The notes under the pieces were generated by a model. It saw only the letters and a list, made by a program, of their open reading frames with translations. It did no database searches and was not told where the DNA came from. This document shows, piece after piece, positions 25,407-34,270 of a DNA stretch of 64,000 bases. Positions within the stretch are counted from its first letter, which is position 1, and every line of letters begins with the position of its first letter. The position numbers were made by a program, and so were the translations under genes. Source of the stretch: Bacillota bacterium (lineage in GTDB: Bacteria > Bacillota > UBA4882 > UBA8346); assembly GCA_023394955.1 (NCBI GenBank), contig JAEWZY010000004.1, positions 124,001 to 188,000 on the forward strand, given 5' to 3'.

Positions 25407-27158
25407 TTATATCCCCCTTGGAAACCGGTGAGTATAGCGCGTATGCAACAAACTATGCGCCAGTTCGCTACCGGGGTGTTTCAAGTATTCATCATAAAGC
25501 CTTTGGATATCAGGGTTCTCATGTGATTTGCGCAAGGTTTTGGCTTCATCGATTGAGTATAAAGCCGAAGCCCTTAACCTCAGAAGTTCCGGATCGAGAA
25601 CATAATTGCCGTTATGGGGGTAAGGCTGGCCGCCGCCACCGATACACCCGCCGGGACAAGCCATCAATTCGATCATATGATATTGTTTTTCCCCGCTGTT
25701 AACCTTCTCCAAAATGATCCGGGCGTTTTGAAGGCCGTTGGCTACCGCCACATTCACGGTTTGTTTTCCTACTTTTAGTGAAGCCTCTTTTAAGCCGGTG
25801 GCTTCGCGGACCTGATAAAAGTTTACATCAGCAAGAGTTTCACCGGTTATTTTTTCATAAGCGGTGCGGAGAGCGGCTTCCATTACTCCGCCGGTAGTCC
25901 CAAAAATATCGGCTGCGCCTGAAGATAGACCTAACGGTGAATCGAATTCGCCATCTTCCAAGTGTTCGAAATTGATGCCATAGGATTTGATCATCCAAAT
26001 CAATTCACGGGTGGTCAAGACCGCGTCAGTGTATTGATATCCCTCTGCGGCGATATGCTCGGGACGGCGGGCTTCAAATTTCTTGGCTGTGCAAGGCATC
26101 ACCGCAACTACGAAGATGTCCTTCGGATCCAGCGATTTGAGTTTAGCATAGTAAGTTTTGATCAAAGTTGAAAGCATTGACATCGGCGATTTACAGGTAG
26201 ACGCGTAAGGAATAAATTCCGGATAAAAGTGTTCCAAGAATTTGATCCATCCCGGCGAACATGAGGTTAACAGCGGGAGCCTACCACCGTTTTGGAGACG
26301 CTTTATAAATTCATTAGCTTCTTCAATTATGGTAAGATCAGCCGAGAAGTTCGCATCGAAAACAACGTCGAAACCGAGACGGCGTAAGGCGGTGACGGTC
26401 TTTCCAGCAGCTTGTGTCCCGGCCGGCATCTCAAAACCTTCGCCGATAGCGGCCCGGATCGAGGGTGCCACCTGAGCGATTACCGTTTTTTTCGGGTCCG
26501 CTAATGCGGCCCAGACGGCTTCCGTTGAGTCTTGTTCGATAAAGGCGGCTGTCGGACAGACATTAATGCACTGACCGCAGTTGATACAGACCGATTCCCG
26601 CATTGGGTCAAGATAGGCCGGGCCAACAGTAGTATCGAAACCGCGGTACATCTGATTAAGATTATATACTCCCTGAACTTCGGAGCAGACCCGGATACAG
26701 CGTCGGCAGAGAATGCACTTTTCAGAGTTTCGAACCACCGAGTCGCTGGAGTTGTCGATCTCGTATTGTTTTCGTTTGCCGGCGAAGAGTCGTTCACGAA
26801 CTCCTAGAGTATAGGCAAGGTTTTGCAGTTCGCACTGGCCGTCCCGGTCGCAAGTTTGGCACTCCATGGGATGGTTATCGAGAATTAATTCCACCAAATC
26901 CCGACGGGCCTGGCGGATCTCGGGTGAATTGGTCTTGACTTTCATTCCCTCGGTGACTTTGGTAGCGCAGGATGCTAAATAATTTTTACTGCCGTCCACT
27001 TCAACGATGCAGATGCGGCAAGCTCCTTCCAATGAAAGATTAGGAAGATAACAAAGCCGCGGAATGTGTACTCCGATGGTATCGGCGGCCTGCATGATGG
27101 TGGTTCCTTCAGGAACTGTAACCGCTGTATCATCGATGATCAAATTGGTATTTTTCAT
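25407..27158 (-). CDS. hydA: [FeFe] hydrogenase catalytic subunit (group A, bifurcating type)
   Basis: About 583 residues. From the N-terminus: plant-type [2Fe-2S] (CYLPNLSLEGACRICIVEVD), the His/Cys [4Fe-4S] site (HPMECQTCDRDGQCELQ), two [4Fe-4S] ferredoxin motifs (CILCRRCIRVC, CINCGQCINVCP) and the H-cluster domain with TSCSPGW, MPCTAKKFEARRPE and MACPGGCIGGGGQP. All H-cluster cysteines are present. Reduces protons with NADH plus ferredoxin electrons together with HydB and HydC. Start taken at ATG 27158 (eight bases after AAGGATGG) rather than the ATG at 27170, which overlaps the ribosome site. Confidence 0.95.
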   Translation of the reverse strand: MKNTNLIIDDTAVTVPEGTTIMQAADTIGVHIPRLCYLPNLSLEGACRICIVEVDGSKNYLASCATKVTEGMKVKTNSPEIRQARRDLVELILDNHPMECQTCDRDGQCELQNLAYTLGVRERLFAGKRKQYEIDNSSDSVVRNSEKCILCRRCIRVCSEVQGVYNLNQMYRGFDTTVGPAYLDPMRESVCINCGQCINVCPTAAFIEQDSTEAVWAALADPKKTVIAQVAPSIRAAIGEGFEMPAGTQAAGKTVTALRRLGFDVVFDANFSADLTIIEEANEFIKRLQNGGRLPLLTSCSPGWIKFLEHFYPEFIPYASTCKSPMSMLSTLIKTYYAKLKSLDPKDIFVVAVMPCTAKKFEARRPEHIAAEGYQYTDAVLTTRELIWMIKSYGINFEHLEDGEFDSPLGLSSGAADIFGTTGGVMEAALRTAYEKITGETLADVNFYQVREATGLKEASLKVGKQTVNVAVANGLQNARIILEKVNSGEKQYHMIELMACPGGCIGGGGQPYPHNGNYVLDPELLRLRASALYSIDEAKTLRKSHENPDIQRLYDEYLKHPGSELAHSLLHTRYTHRFPRGI

Positions 27159-27175
27159 TTGAGTTACCATCCTTC

Positions 27176-29362
27176 TTATACTTTCTTAATCGCTCCGAAT
27201 TTACAACTATGGAAGCAGTCGCCACATTGAACGCATTTTTCCGGTTCAATATGATGGGGTTGTTTCGGACTACCGGTAATCGCAAAAACCGGACAACGCC
27301 GGACGCAAAGCATACATCCGGTACATTTTTCAGGGTTGATTTCATAATGAACTAGTTTGACGCATTTTTGAGTGGGGCACCTTTTGTCAATAATATGAGT
27401 TTCAAATTCTTCACGGAAACTCTTTAAAGCGCTCAACACCGGGTTAGCTGCGGTTTGCCCCAATCCGCACAGGGACGTTTTTTTGACAAGATTACCGAGA
27501 CGTTCCAGTTTGTCAAGATCGGAGAGTTCACCGTGACCGTCGGTTATTTTTTCTAAAATTTCAAGCATCCGCAAAGTGCCTTCGCGGCAGGGGACGCATT
27601 TACCGCAAGATTCGCTTTGGGTGAATTCCAAGAAAAACTTGGCGGTTGACACCATACAGTCCTGGTCGTCAAGGATGATCATTCCGCCGGAACCCATAAT
27701 CGAACCTGCTTTGGCCAGTGTATCGTAATCCACTGGAGTAGTCACGGCGCTGGCTGGAATACAACCGCCGGAAGGGCCTCCGGTTTGGATCGCTTTTAGG
27801 CTTCGCCCCGGGGCTAATCCACCACCGATATTGTAGATAATCTCATCTAAGGTGGTACCCATCGGCACTTCTACCAAGCCGGTGTTATTGATCTTACCAG
27901 CCAAGGCGAAAACCTTGGTGCCTTTGCTCTTTTCGGTGCCGATACTACCGAACCAATCGGATCCATAAAGAAAAACAACCGGAACGTTAGCCCAAGTCTC
28001 AACATTATTGATGACCGTTGGATGGCCCCATAATCCCGACTCAGTGGGATAGGGAGGGCGAATCCGCGGCTGGCCCCGTTTACCTTCGATTGATCGCATT
28101 AATGAAGTTTCCTCGCCGCATACGAAAGCGCCGGCTCCGAGCCTGATCTCCAAATCGAAATCAAATCCGGTTCCTAAAATATCCTTACCTAACAGACCAA
28201 CCGCCCTAGCCAGGTCAATCGCTTTTTGAACGCGTTCAATGGCTAATGGGTATTCAGCCCGAATATACATAAATCCCTTTACGGCGCCGATAGCATAAGC
28301 GCCGATGGTCATACCTTCGATGATGCTGAAAGGATCACCCTCCAAGGCGCTCCGATCCATAAAAGCGCCCGGATCTCCTTCGTCAGCGTTACAGACTACA
28401 TACTTAACCGGATCGTGCTTGGCATTGGCCGCGCTCTTCCACTTTAATCCGGTTGGAAAACCGGCGCCCCCTCGGCCCCGTAATCCGGCGTGAGTGACTT
28501 CGGAAACGACCCATTCCGAATCACCTTTTTCAAGAATGTTCGCGAGAGCTTCATAACCGCGATTATAAAGATATTCATCCAGGCTTTCCGGATCGATTAA
28601 ACCGCTATTACGGAGAGTGAGGCGGGTCTGCTTGTTGAAAAACGCAACATCACCGTAGGCCGACATAAAATGGTCGATCATCGGCGGTAACGAAACAACT
28701 AATTCTTTACAGATTTTGTTCTCAACGAAATGGGTCTGAATGATTTGATCCAATTCGGCTTCGGTCTTAAAACCGTAGGTCACCTTTTCCGGTTGGATCA
28801 TCATTTTGATTAATTCCCCATTTTGATGATCGGTCTTACAAAGGCCGATACAGCCACCGTTGTAAATTCGAACCGAATCCGGTTTGATTCCTTTTACCCC
28901 CAGCCGTCCTTGAAAGATATCCTCCCATTTTTTCGAAGAACGCAAGATGCAATCATGGGAGGAACAGAAGGTCACTACATGTGAATAATGGCGCGAGGTC
29001 TTTTTATCCAGGAGCATATTGGGGACAGGGTGGCCGCTGATGATGTGCTGTTGAAAGATGAGTTCCACTTTTTCCGGGGTTACCCGCTCGTACTTATAAG
29101 GTTTGTTATCAGGGATAAAAATGCCGACGATGGGTTCCCGCGAGCATCTTCCAGTGCACCCGGTTTGCTTAATGATGATGTCTTGACGGCCGGAGGCTTG
29201 AATTAATTTTTGAAACTCGCGCAATACTTCTTCAGAACCGGCAGCCCGTTCACAAGTGGCGGAACCGACTTGGATCACAATCTGACCGTTTTCAAAGTTT
29301 TTACGGTACCTCTTTTGGGCTTCTTTTTGAAGCTGTTGGTATTTACTAATTACCTGTTTCAA
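27176..29362 (-). CDS. hydB: Bifurcating hydrogenase flavin subunit with doubled N-terminal Trx-like domain
   Basis: 728 residues. Residues ~1-115 are a thioredoxin-like [2Fe-2S] domain (VGSATCERAAG, QTGCTGRCSREP); residues ~125-225 are a second one (VVTFCSSHDCILRSS, YNGGCIGLCKTD). Then comes the NuoF-like FMN/NAD domain (GLRGRGGAGFPTGLKW, VVCNADEGDPGAFMDR, GAGAFVCGEETSLMRSIEG), the NuoF [4Fe-4S] site (SCGKCVPCREGT) and a C-terminal two-[4Fe-4S] ferredoxin (CTGCMLCVRRCP, CVQCGDCFHSC). Usual HydB proteins have a single N-terminal Trx-like domain, which explains the extra length. TTG start after GAGGGTG. First gene of the operon. Confidence 0.9.
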   Translation of the reverse strand: MKQVISKYQQLQKEAQKRYRKNFENGQIVIQVGSATCERAAGSEEVLREFQKLIQASGRQDIIIKQTGCTGRCSREPIVGIFIPDNKPYKYERVTPEKVELIFQQHIISGHPVPNMLLDKKTSRHYSHVVTFCSSHDCILRSSKKWEDIFQGRLGVKGIKPDSVRIYNGGCIGLCKTDHQNGELIKMMIQPEKVTYGFKTEAELDQIIQTHFVENKICKELVVSLPPMIDHFMSAYGDVAFFNKQTRLTLRNSGLIDPESLDEYLYNRGYEALANILEKGDSEWVVSEVTHAGLRGRGGAGFPTGLKWKSAANAKHDPVKYVVCNADEGDPGAFMDRSALEGDPFSIIEGMTIGAYAIGAVKGFMYIRAEYPLAIERVQKAIDLARAVGLLGKDILGTGFDFDLEIRLGAGAFVCGEETSLMRSIEGKRGQPRIRPPYPTESGLWGHPTVINNVETWANVPVVFLYGSDWFGSIGTEKSKGTKVFALAGKINNTGLVEVPMGTTLDEIIYNIGGGLAPGRSLKAIQTGGPSGGCIPASAVTTPVDYDTLAKAGSIMGSGGMIILDDQDCMVSTAKFFLEFTQSESCGKCVPCREGTLRMLEILEKITDGHGELSDLDKLERLGNLVKKTSLCGLGQTAANPVLSALKSFREEFETHIIDKRCPTQKCVKLVHYEINPEKCTGCMLCVRRCPVFAITGSPKQPHHIEPEKCVQCGDCFHSCKFGAIKKV

Positions 29363-29438
29363 AGTTCTTCACCCTCAACATAATTTGTACTTTTTTTCAC
29401 GATTAACGATAATAAAAAAACAATCCGAATAAATTATT

Positions 29439-29466
29439 TGTTACAAATTTCACATAATATATTATA
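29439..29466 (-). promoter_or_regulatory. hydBAC promoter -10 with overlapping candidate Rex site
   Basis: On the minus strand TATAAT (29466-29461) is followed by TGTGAAATTTGTAACA (29454-29439), which resembles the redox-repressor Rex operator (TTGTGAA-N4-TTCACAA class). It lies about 77 bp upstream of the hydB start, over the expected transcription start. No good -35 box is seen. Rex control of NADH-linked hydrogenases is established in Bacillota; its use here is inferred. Confidence 0.5.
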
Positions 29467-29506
29467 CCATAAACAGGGTGTTGGAGTGATAAAATCTGAA
29501 CATGTT

Positions 29507-29539
29507 ATCTTAAAAAAATGTTAACAAACTTTTTAAGAT
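29507..29539. other. AT-rich inverted repeat in the hyd/PII divergent spacer
   Basis: Perfect 10-bp arms ATCTTAAAAA (29507-29516) and TTTTTAAGAT (29530-29539) around ATGTTAACAAAC; TGTTATC-type words flank both sides. Could be an operator for either divergent unit. The rest of the 480-bp spacer is AT-rich without genes. Confidence 0.5.
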
Positions 29540-29725
29540 GTTATCAGAAGATAGGTAAATGATAAAAAATGTTCATATTAGGGTTGTAATAAATGAAATT
29601 TTAACACAAAAACATTAACAGTATTTTCAGTCTTTAAATATCTTTACTAGCTCTCAAAACAATTGTGATTTTTGCAACAAAGTCCTTTAAATATGGCCAG
29701 TTTTAGTGGATATATTATTTATTTA

Positions 29726-29734
29726 TGGTATAAT
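29726..29734 (+). promoter_or_regulatory. Extended -10 promoter of the PII-like/antiporter operon
   Basis: TGGTATAAT (TATAAT 29729-29734 with upstream TG). The gene start is 113 bp downstream. The -35 region is not recognisable. Confidence 0.5.
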
Positions 29735-29846
29735 ACAAGCTGAATTACATTTTTATCAAAATTTATTAAAGAACACGCATGTCGGGCGCAGCGCTTAGGT
29801 TCCGGCATTGTTTTTTAATCAGAATATTTTATGGAGGTGTATTGTA

Positions 29847-30206
29847 ATGGGAACGCTTCAGGCATTATTTATTATTCTTGCGGATCCGGACAAAACCGAA
29901 CGAGCGCTTGAGCTCCTATTGGAATGTGAGTTAAGGGGCGCTACAATTTTAGATTCAATGGGTATGGGTAAGGTATTGGCGGAGAACGCGCCGATCTTTG
30001 GATCGCTGCGCGCCCTTTTACTGGAAAGACATGAAAGCAGCCAGACTATTTTTACCATATCTAAATATCCCGAAAAGATCGATAAAGCCATGGAAACTAT
30101 TTCTTCCGAGTTTAATGGGTTTAAGCAACCGTGTAGTGGGATGATGTTTGTTTTGCCTGTTGTAAAAGCGGTCGGATTTGGTCAAAAACAATGGTTCGAA
30201 GAGTGA
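29847..30206 (+). CDS. PII-like (GlnB-fold) small protein linked to antiporter
   Basis: 119 residues. Start taken at ATG 29847, which follows GGAGGTG; the frame is open from 29808 without a site. The pattern QALFIILADPDKTERALELL, then LRGATILDSMGMGKVL and a final MMFVLPVVKAVGF resembles the ferredoxin-like fold of PII and PII-like proteins (beta-alpha-beta-beta-alpha-beta with a G-A-T-x-L-D-S/GMG loop). It lacks the classical T-loop Tyr motif of GlnB. PII-like proteins bind nucleotides and control nearby transporters. It is 35 bp upstream of a CPA2 antiporter, its probable target. Confidence 0.65.
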   Translation: MGTLQALFIILADPDKTERALELLLECELRGATILDSMGMGKVLAENAPIFGSLRALLLERHESSQTIFTISKYPEKIDKAMETISSEFNGFKQPCSGMMFVLPVVKAVGFGQKQWFEE

Positions 30207-30241
30207 TTTCATCTGGAATACGAAGATTCGGAGGATGAGTA

Positions 30242-31420
30242 ATGACAACAAGCGATCCCGCCTTATTTCTGATAAATATTGCCATAATTTTAGTCTTTAC
30301 CAAAATTGGAGGGATGATCAGTAAACGTTTAGGCTGGCCTTCAGTTTTAGGTCAAGTGCTTACCGGCATCATTTTAGGTCCTTCTTTGTTTGGGTTAATT
30401 AAACCGGATGCTTTTCTGGATGAAATCGGCCAGATCGGAGTTATTCTTTTAATGTTTTTAGCCGGATTGGATACGGACATGCGACAGATGAAGACTCTTG
30501 GAGCCCGTTCGTTATTGGTCGCGGTGGGAGGTGTTCTCCTGCCGCTAGCGGCAGGTTTTGGGTTTACATTCATGTTAAGACAAAATCTCCAAGAAGCAAT
30601 CCTGGTAGGAATCATTCTTACGGCAACCAGTGTTAGTATCACTGCCCAGACTTTGTTGGAAATGGGAAAACTAAAGAGCCCGGAGGGAAATACAATTTTA
30701 GGGGCGGCAGTGATTGATGATATTTTAGGCATCGTCCTTTTGGCCATGATGGTAGGAATGGGCCCGAATTTTAATATTTGGGCGCTGTTAGGGAAAATCG
30801 GCTTCTTTTTTGCAGTGGTCTTTGGTTTTGGTAAATTCGTTTTACCGCATTTAATCAATGCGTATAGTAAATTCGACATCCGCGAAGGTCGGGTAACTTT
30901 AGCCTTGGGTAGTTGTTTGTTATTTGCCTGGTTGGCGGAGTGTTTTGGAGTGGCGGCGATCATTGGCGCGTATCTAATGGGGATCTTTTTCGGGCAGACC
31001 AAAATCAAAAGGGTTGTTGTTGATCGGTTGGAGATTGTGGCCTATACTATTTTCGTACCGATATTTTTTGTGAACATTGGGGCGGTCGCCGATCTAAATC
31101 ATTTGCGTTCCGGTTCATTTCTTTTCTTGGCTGGGATAGTCCTGATCGCTATTTTATCTAAGATTTTAGGTTGTATGGGCGGCGCGTTATTGGGTAAGTT
31201 TTCTTTAAAAAGTTCGCTAATTATCGGCGCCGGGATGATCGCCCGCGGCGAAGTGGGTTTGATTGTTTCCTCGTTAGGTTTGCGGAAAGGGCTAATCGGG
31301 CCGGATATTTTTGCCGGAGCGGTATTGTTGGTGCTTGTTTCAACTTTAATTACTCCGATCCTGTTATCGTTGTTTTTTAAAGATCCGCCCACTACGGACC
31401 AGGGGAAATCAGTTGGTTGA
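30242..31420 (+). CDS. CPA2 family cation:proton antiporter
   Basis: 392 residues and about 12 membrane helices, as in KefB/NapA-type antiporters (Na_H_Exchanger family). Signatures: GMISKRLGWPSVLGQVLTGI, LMFLAGLDTD, the SVSITAQTLLEMGKL segment and the ion-site AVIDDILGIVLL, where two adjacent Asp residues mark the electrogenic type. The protein ends after the membrane domain, without a TrkA-N regulatory domain, so control may rest with the PII-like protein encoded just upstream. GGAGG precedes the ATG. Confidence 0.9.
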   Translation: MTTSDPALFLINIAIILVFTKIGGMISKRLGWPSVLGQVLTGIILGPSLFGLIKPDAFLDEIGQIGVILLMFLAGLDTDMRQMKTLGARSLLVAVGGVLLPLAAGFGFTFMLRQNLQEAILVGIILTATSVSITAQTLLEMGKLKSPEGNTILGAAVIDDILGIVLLAMMVGMGPNFNIWALLGKIGFFFAVVFGFGKFVLPHLINAYSKFDIREGRVTLALGSCLLFAWLAECFGVAAIIGAYLMGIFFGQTKIKRVVVDRLEIVAYTIFVPIFFVNIGAVADLNHLRSGSFLFLAGIVLIAILSKILGCMGGALLGKFSLKSSLIIGAGMIARGEVGLIVSSLGLRKGLIGPDIFAGAVLLVLVSTLITPILLSLFFKDPPTTDQGKSVG

Positions 31421-31530
31421 TTATTGGATAGCAAACAATTTTTGCCGGGTTCAAACTTCGACTACCGTTCAATTTCAATTATGTTACTTTTAATAACAAA
31501 GGGAATCAAAAATTTAAAATGGTTATCTGG

Positions 31531-31560
31531 AAAAACAGCCAAACTTTACGGCTGTTTTTT
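31531..31560 (+). terminator. Terminator after antiporter
   Basis: AAAAACAGCC-AAACTTTAC-GGCTGTTTTTT, 10-bp stem plus T-run, 111 bp after the stop. The remaining 200 bp to the GH94 gene hold only a TATAAT at 31692-31697 as a possible -10. Confidence 0.88.
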
Positions 31561-31756
31561 ATGTCGAAAAAGATAATAACCGCAGTCGTAGCATGAAAAC
31601 TTCCAGATCGACCTATTATAAAGGGGATTTTTAAAAAGTGTCTAGAAAAAATAAACGTTTTCATAGTAGGGCAGGGACTTTAAAATGAGTTTATAATAAT
31701 ATTTGCTTATCGGTTTTAGACTCTGAACAATTAACCGTGATAAATGGAGGACAAAG

Positions 31757-34126
31757 ATGCAATACGGTTACTTTGATGACGAAAAGCGGGAATACGTTAT
31801 CACCCGGCCCGATACACCGGTCTCATGGAGCAATTACCTGGGTTCGCTGGATTATGGCGGGATTATCACCAATAACGCCGGAGGTTATAGTTTTGTAAAG
31901 TCAGGAGCAGACGGCCGGATTTTAAGGTTTCGGTTTAACAGTATTCCTCAAGATCAGCCGGGGAGATATATTTACCTCCGGGACCGGAAAAGCGGGGATT
32001 TTTGGTCGGCGTCGTGGCAGCCGGTGGGTAAGGACTTAAAGCGTTATTCATCCGTTTGCAGACACGGCACAACATACACAATTATTACATCGAATTATAA
32101 CCGGATCGAATCGGAGACCCGCTTTTACATCCCACTTGATAAACTTTGTGAAATATGGGCTTTCAAGGTTAAGAATAACGATTCGAAAGCCCGCGAACTT
32201 TCGGTCTTTAGTTATGTGGAATTTAGTAATGAGAACAATGAGAACCAAGACCTGGTTAATTTACAGTACACCTTGTTCATTTCCAAAACTTATTTTAAAG
32301 AAGACCTGATTCTGCAAACCATCAATGAGAACCGGAATGACGGGAATGCGGCCTACCGGTTCGCCGGTTTGGTCGGCGCAAAAGTCACTGGTTATGACGG
32401 CAGCAGGGAAGGATTTATTGGTCCTTATCGTAGCTATGCCAATCCGGTCGCCGTCGAGAGGGGAAACTGCGGCAATTCTTTAAATTACACCGGTAATTCT
32501 TGCGGCGCTCTTCAGACCGACTTAGAATTAGCTCCGGGCGAGGAACGGGAATTATGTTTTATCGTCGGATACGGCGATGAAGAAACGGCCCGCCGGGTAA
32601 TGAGGGAATATGAAAAACCGGGGCAGATCCAAGCGGAAATGGATCGGATTAAAGAATTATGGCACAGCCGTTTAGCAAAGTTTCAAGTCAATACACCCGA
32701 TCCCGATTTCAATCGGATGGTTAATACTTGGAATGCTTATCAGTGTTTTATGACTTTTTTCTGGTCACGGGCTGCTTCGCTCATCTATTGCGGTTTGCGT
32801 AATGGTTTGGGATTTCGGGACACAATTCAGGACATTCAAGGAATTATGCACCTGGAACCGGAATCCGCCAAGGAGCGTTTGAGTTATATGCTTTCCGGCC
32901 AAGTCTCCAATGGTGGCGGCATGCCATTGGTCCCTTTCGATCACCGACCGGGTAAAGCTGCTCCTCCAAAACCGGAAGAGTATCGTTGCGATGACGCTTT
33001 ATGGTTGTTTCAAACAGTTCCGCAGTATCTAAAGGAGAGCGGAGACTGGGGATATCTAGATGAAGTGATTCCTTTTGCGGATCAAGATCAAGGAACAGTG
33101 TACGAACATTTAAAAAGGGCGCTTCAATTCAGCTTGGAACGTTTGGGGAAGCATGGGTTGGTATTCGGCCTGGAAGCGGATTGGAACGATTGTATTCGTT
33201 TGGAGGAAGAAGGCGAATCGGTTTTTGCTTCACTGCAGTTATATTTGGCTTTGGCCGTCTTTGCCGAAGTGGCAAAGGCCAAAGGAAACAATGATGATGT
33301 GCTTTGGGCGGCGGAAAATTGGATGAAATTAGGGAAAAATTTGCAGAAACACGCTTGGGAAGGTGACCGTTTTCTCCGGGCTTTCACTAAAGATGGTCAT
33401 GTGGTTGGCTCCAAGCAAAATGAAGAAGCGAATCTGTGGTTGAATCCCCAATGTTATGGGGTGATTAGCGGCGCCGCCGGGGGAGAACAAGGCGGAATCG
33501 CAATGGATAGAGTATATGAAGAATTAAGCACGGAACACGGAATCGCTTTGATGAGTCCGGCCTTTAAAAAACAGGGGTTACCGGTTTTCCGGATGGTCCT
33601 CTTCTTGCCGGGGACCAAGGAGAACGCCGGAATCTTCTCCCAGCCCCAGGGATGGGCGATCTTGGCCGAGACAATGCTAGGCCGGGGCGAGCGGGCTTAT
33701 CAATACTATAATAATTGCAATCCGGCGAAGATGAACGAACACGCTGAAATCCGAGAGGCCGAACCCTATATTCACTGTCAGTTCACCGAAGGGAAAGAAA
33801 GCCCGTTCCATGGCCGGGCCCACGTCCATTGGTTGACCGGGACCGCTTCCACTGTCCAAGTAGCTGCGGTGGAAGGTATTTTGGGAGTTAAACCAGATTA
33901 TGAAGGACTACGGATTGACCCCTGTATCCCATCTGATTGGAAGGAGTTCACCATGAGAAGAGAGTTTCGGGGTAAGATCGTACTGATTAAGGTCGATAAT
34001 TCCCAGAAGGTTCAAAAAGGGGTTCTGAAGATTATCGTCAACGGTGAAGCGATTGAGGGGGATTTGATCCCGATGACGAAGATGAAAGAAGAGAATGAAG
34101 TTACCGTAGTGATGGGAAAGGAGTAA
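31757..34126 (+). CDS. GH94 family disaccharide phosphorylase
   Basis: 789 residues, full family length. N-terminal beta-sandwich (MQYGYFDDEKREYVITRPDT; NAGGYSFVKSGADGRILRFR), linker helices and the (alpha/alpha)6 barrel with the general acid Asp in LEADWNDCIRL, then a C-terminal jelly roll (LGVKPDYEGLRIDPCIPSDW). GH94 enzymes split beta-glucosides such as cellobiose, chitobiose or cellobionate with phosphate, saving ATP. The ADWNDC variant of the acid motif differs from the GDWNDG of cellobiose phosphorylases, so another acceptor is likely. No signal peptide: cytoplasmic. GGAGG before the ATG. Stands alone, followed by a strong terminator. Confidence 0.88.
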   Translation: MQYGYFDDEKREYVITRPDTPVSWSNYLGSLDYGGIITNNAGGYSFVKSGADGRILRFRFNSIPQDQPGRYIYLRDRKSGDFWSASWQPVGKDLKRYSSVCRHGTTYTIITSNYNRIESETRFYIPLDKLCEIWAFKVKNNDSKARELSVFSYVEFSNENNENQDLVNLQYTLFISKTYFKEDLILQTINENRNDGNAAYRFAGLVGAKVTGYDGSREGFIGPYRSYANPVAVERGNCGNSLNYTGNSCGALQTDLELAPGEERELCFIVGYGDEETARRVMREYEKPGQIQAEMDRIKELWHSRLAKFQVNTPDPDFNRMVNTWNAYQCFMTFFWSRAASLIYCGLRNGLGFRDTIQDIQGIMHLEPESAKERLSYMLSGQVSNGGGMPLVPFDHRPGKAAPPKPEEYRCDDALWLFQTVPQYLKESGDWGYLDEVIPFADQDQGTVYEHLKRALQFSLERLGKHGLVFGLEADWNDCIRLEEEGESVFASLQLYLALAVFAEVAKAKGNNDDVLWAAENWMKLGKNLQKHAWEGDRFLRAFTKDGHVVGSKQNEEANLWLNPQCYGVISGAAGGEQGGIAMDRVYEELSTEHGIALMSPAFKKQGLPVFRMVLFLPGTKENAGIFSQPQGWAILAETMLGRGERAYQYYNNCNPAKMNEHAEIREAEPYIHCQFTEGKESPFHGRAHVHWLTGTASTVQVAAVEGILGVKPDYEGLRIDPCIPSDWKEFTMRREFRGKIVLIKVDNSQKVQKGVLKIIVNGEAIEGDLIPMTKMKEENEVTVVMGKE

Positions 34127-34222
34127 GAGGAATGGATCTTTCAGTTGGAAACGCAAAATATTCAAGAGTACCTTAGGCTATGCTTGGATATATATAAAAA
34201 AGAAATTTCTTAATTAAATTGT

Positions 34223-34270
34223 AAAGGAGCTGTCTCGTTTTAATTTGAGGCAGCTCCTTTAGATTTTTTA
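34223..34270. terminator. Bidirectional terminator between GH94 and mannitol-dehydrogenase-family genes
   Basis: AAAGGAGCTGTCTC (34223-34236) / GAGGCAGCTCCTTT (34247-34260), one mismatch, followed by AGATTTTTT. Serves the two convergent genes. Confidence 0.85.

Noticed and set aside
30352..31008. Minus-strand 218-codon frame opposite the antiporter
   Set aside because: Composition (Lys/Pro/Ala-rich, no domains) mirrors the membrane-helix codons of the real gene.
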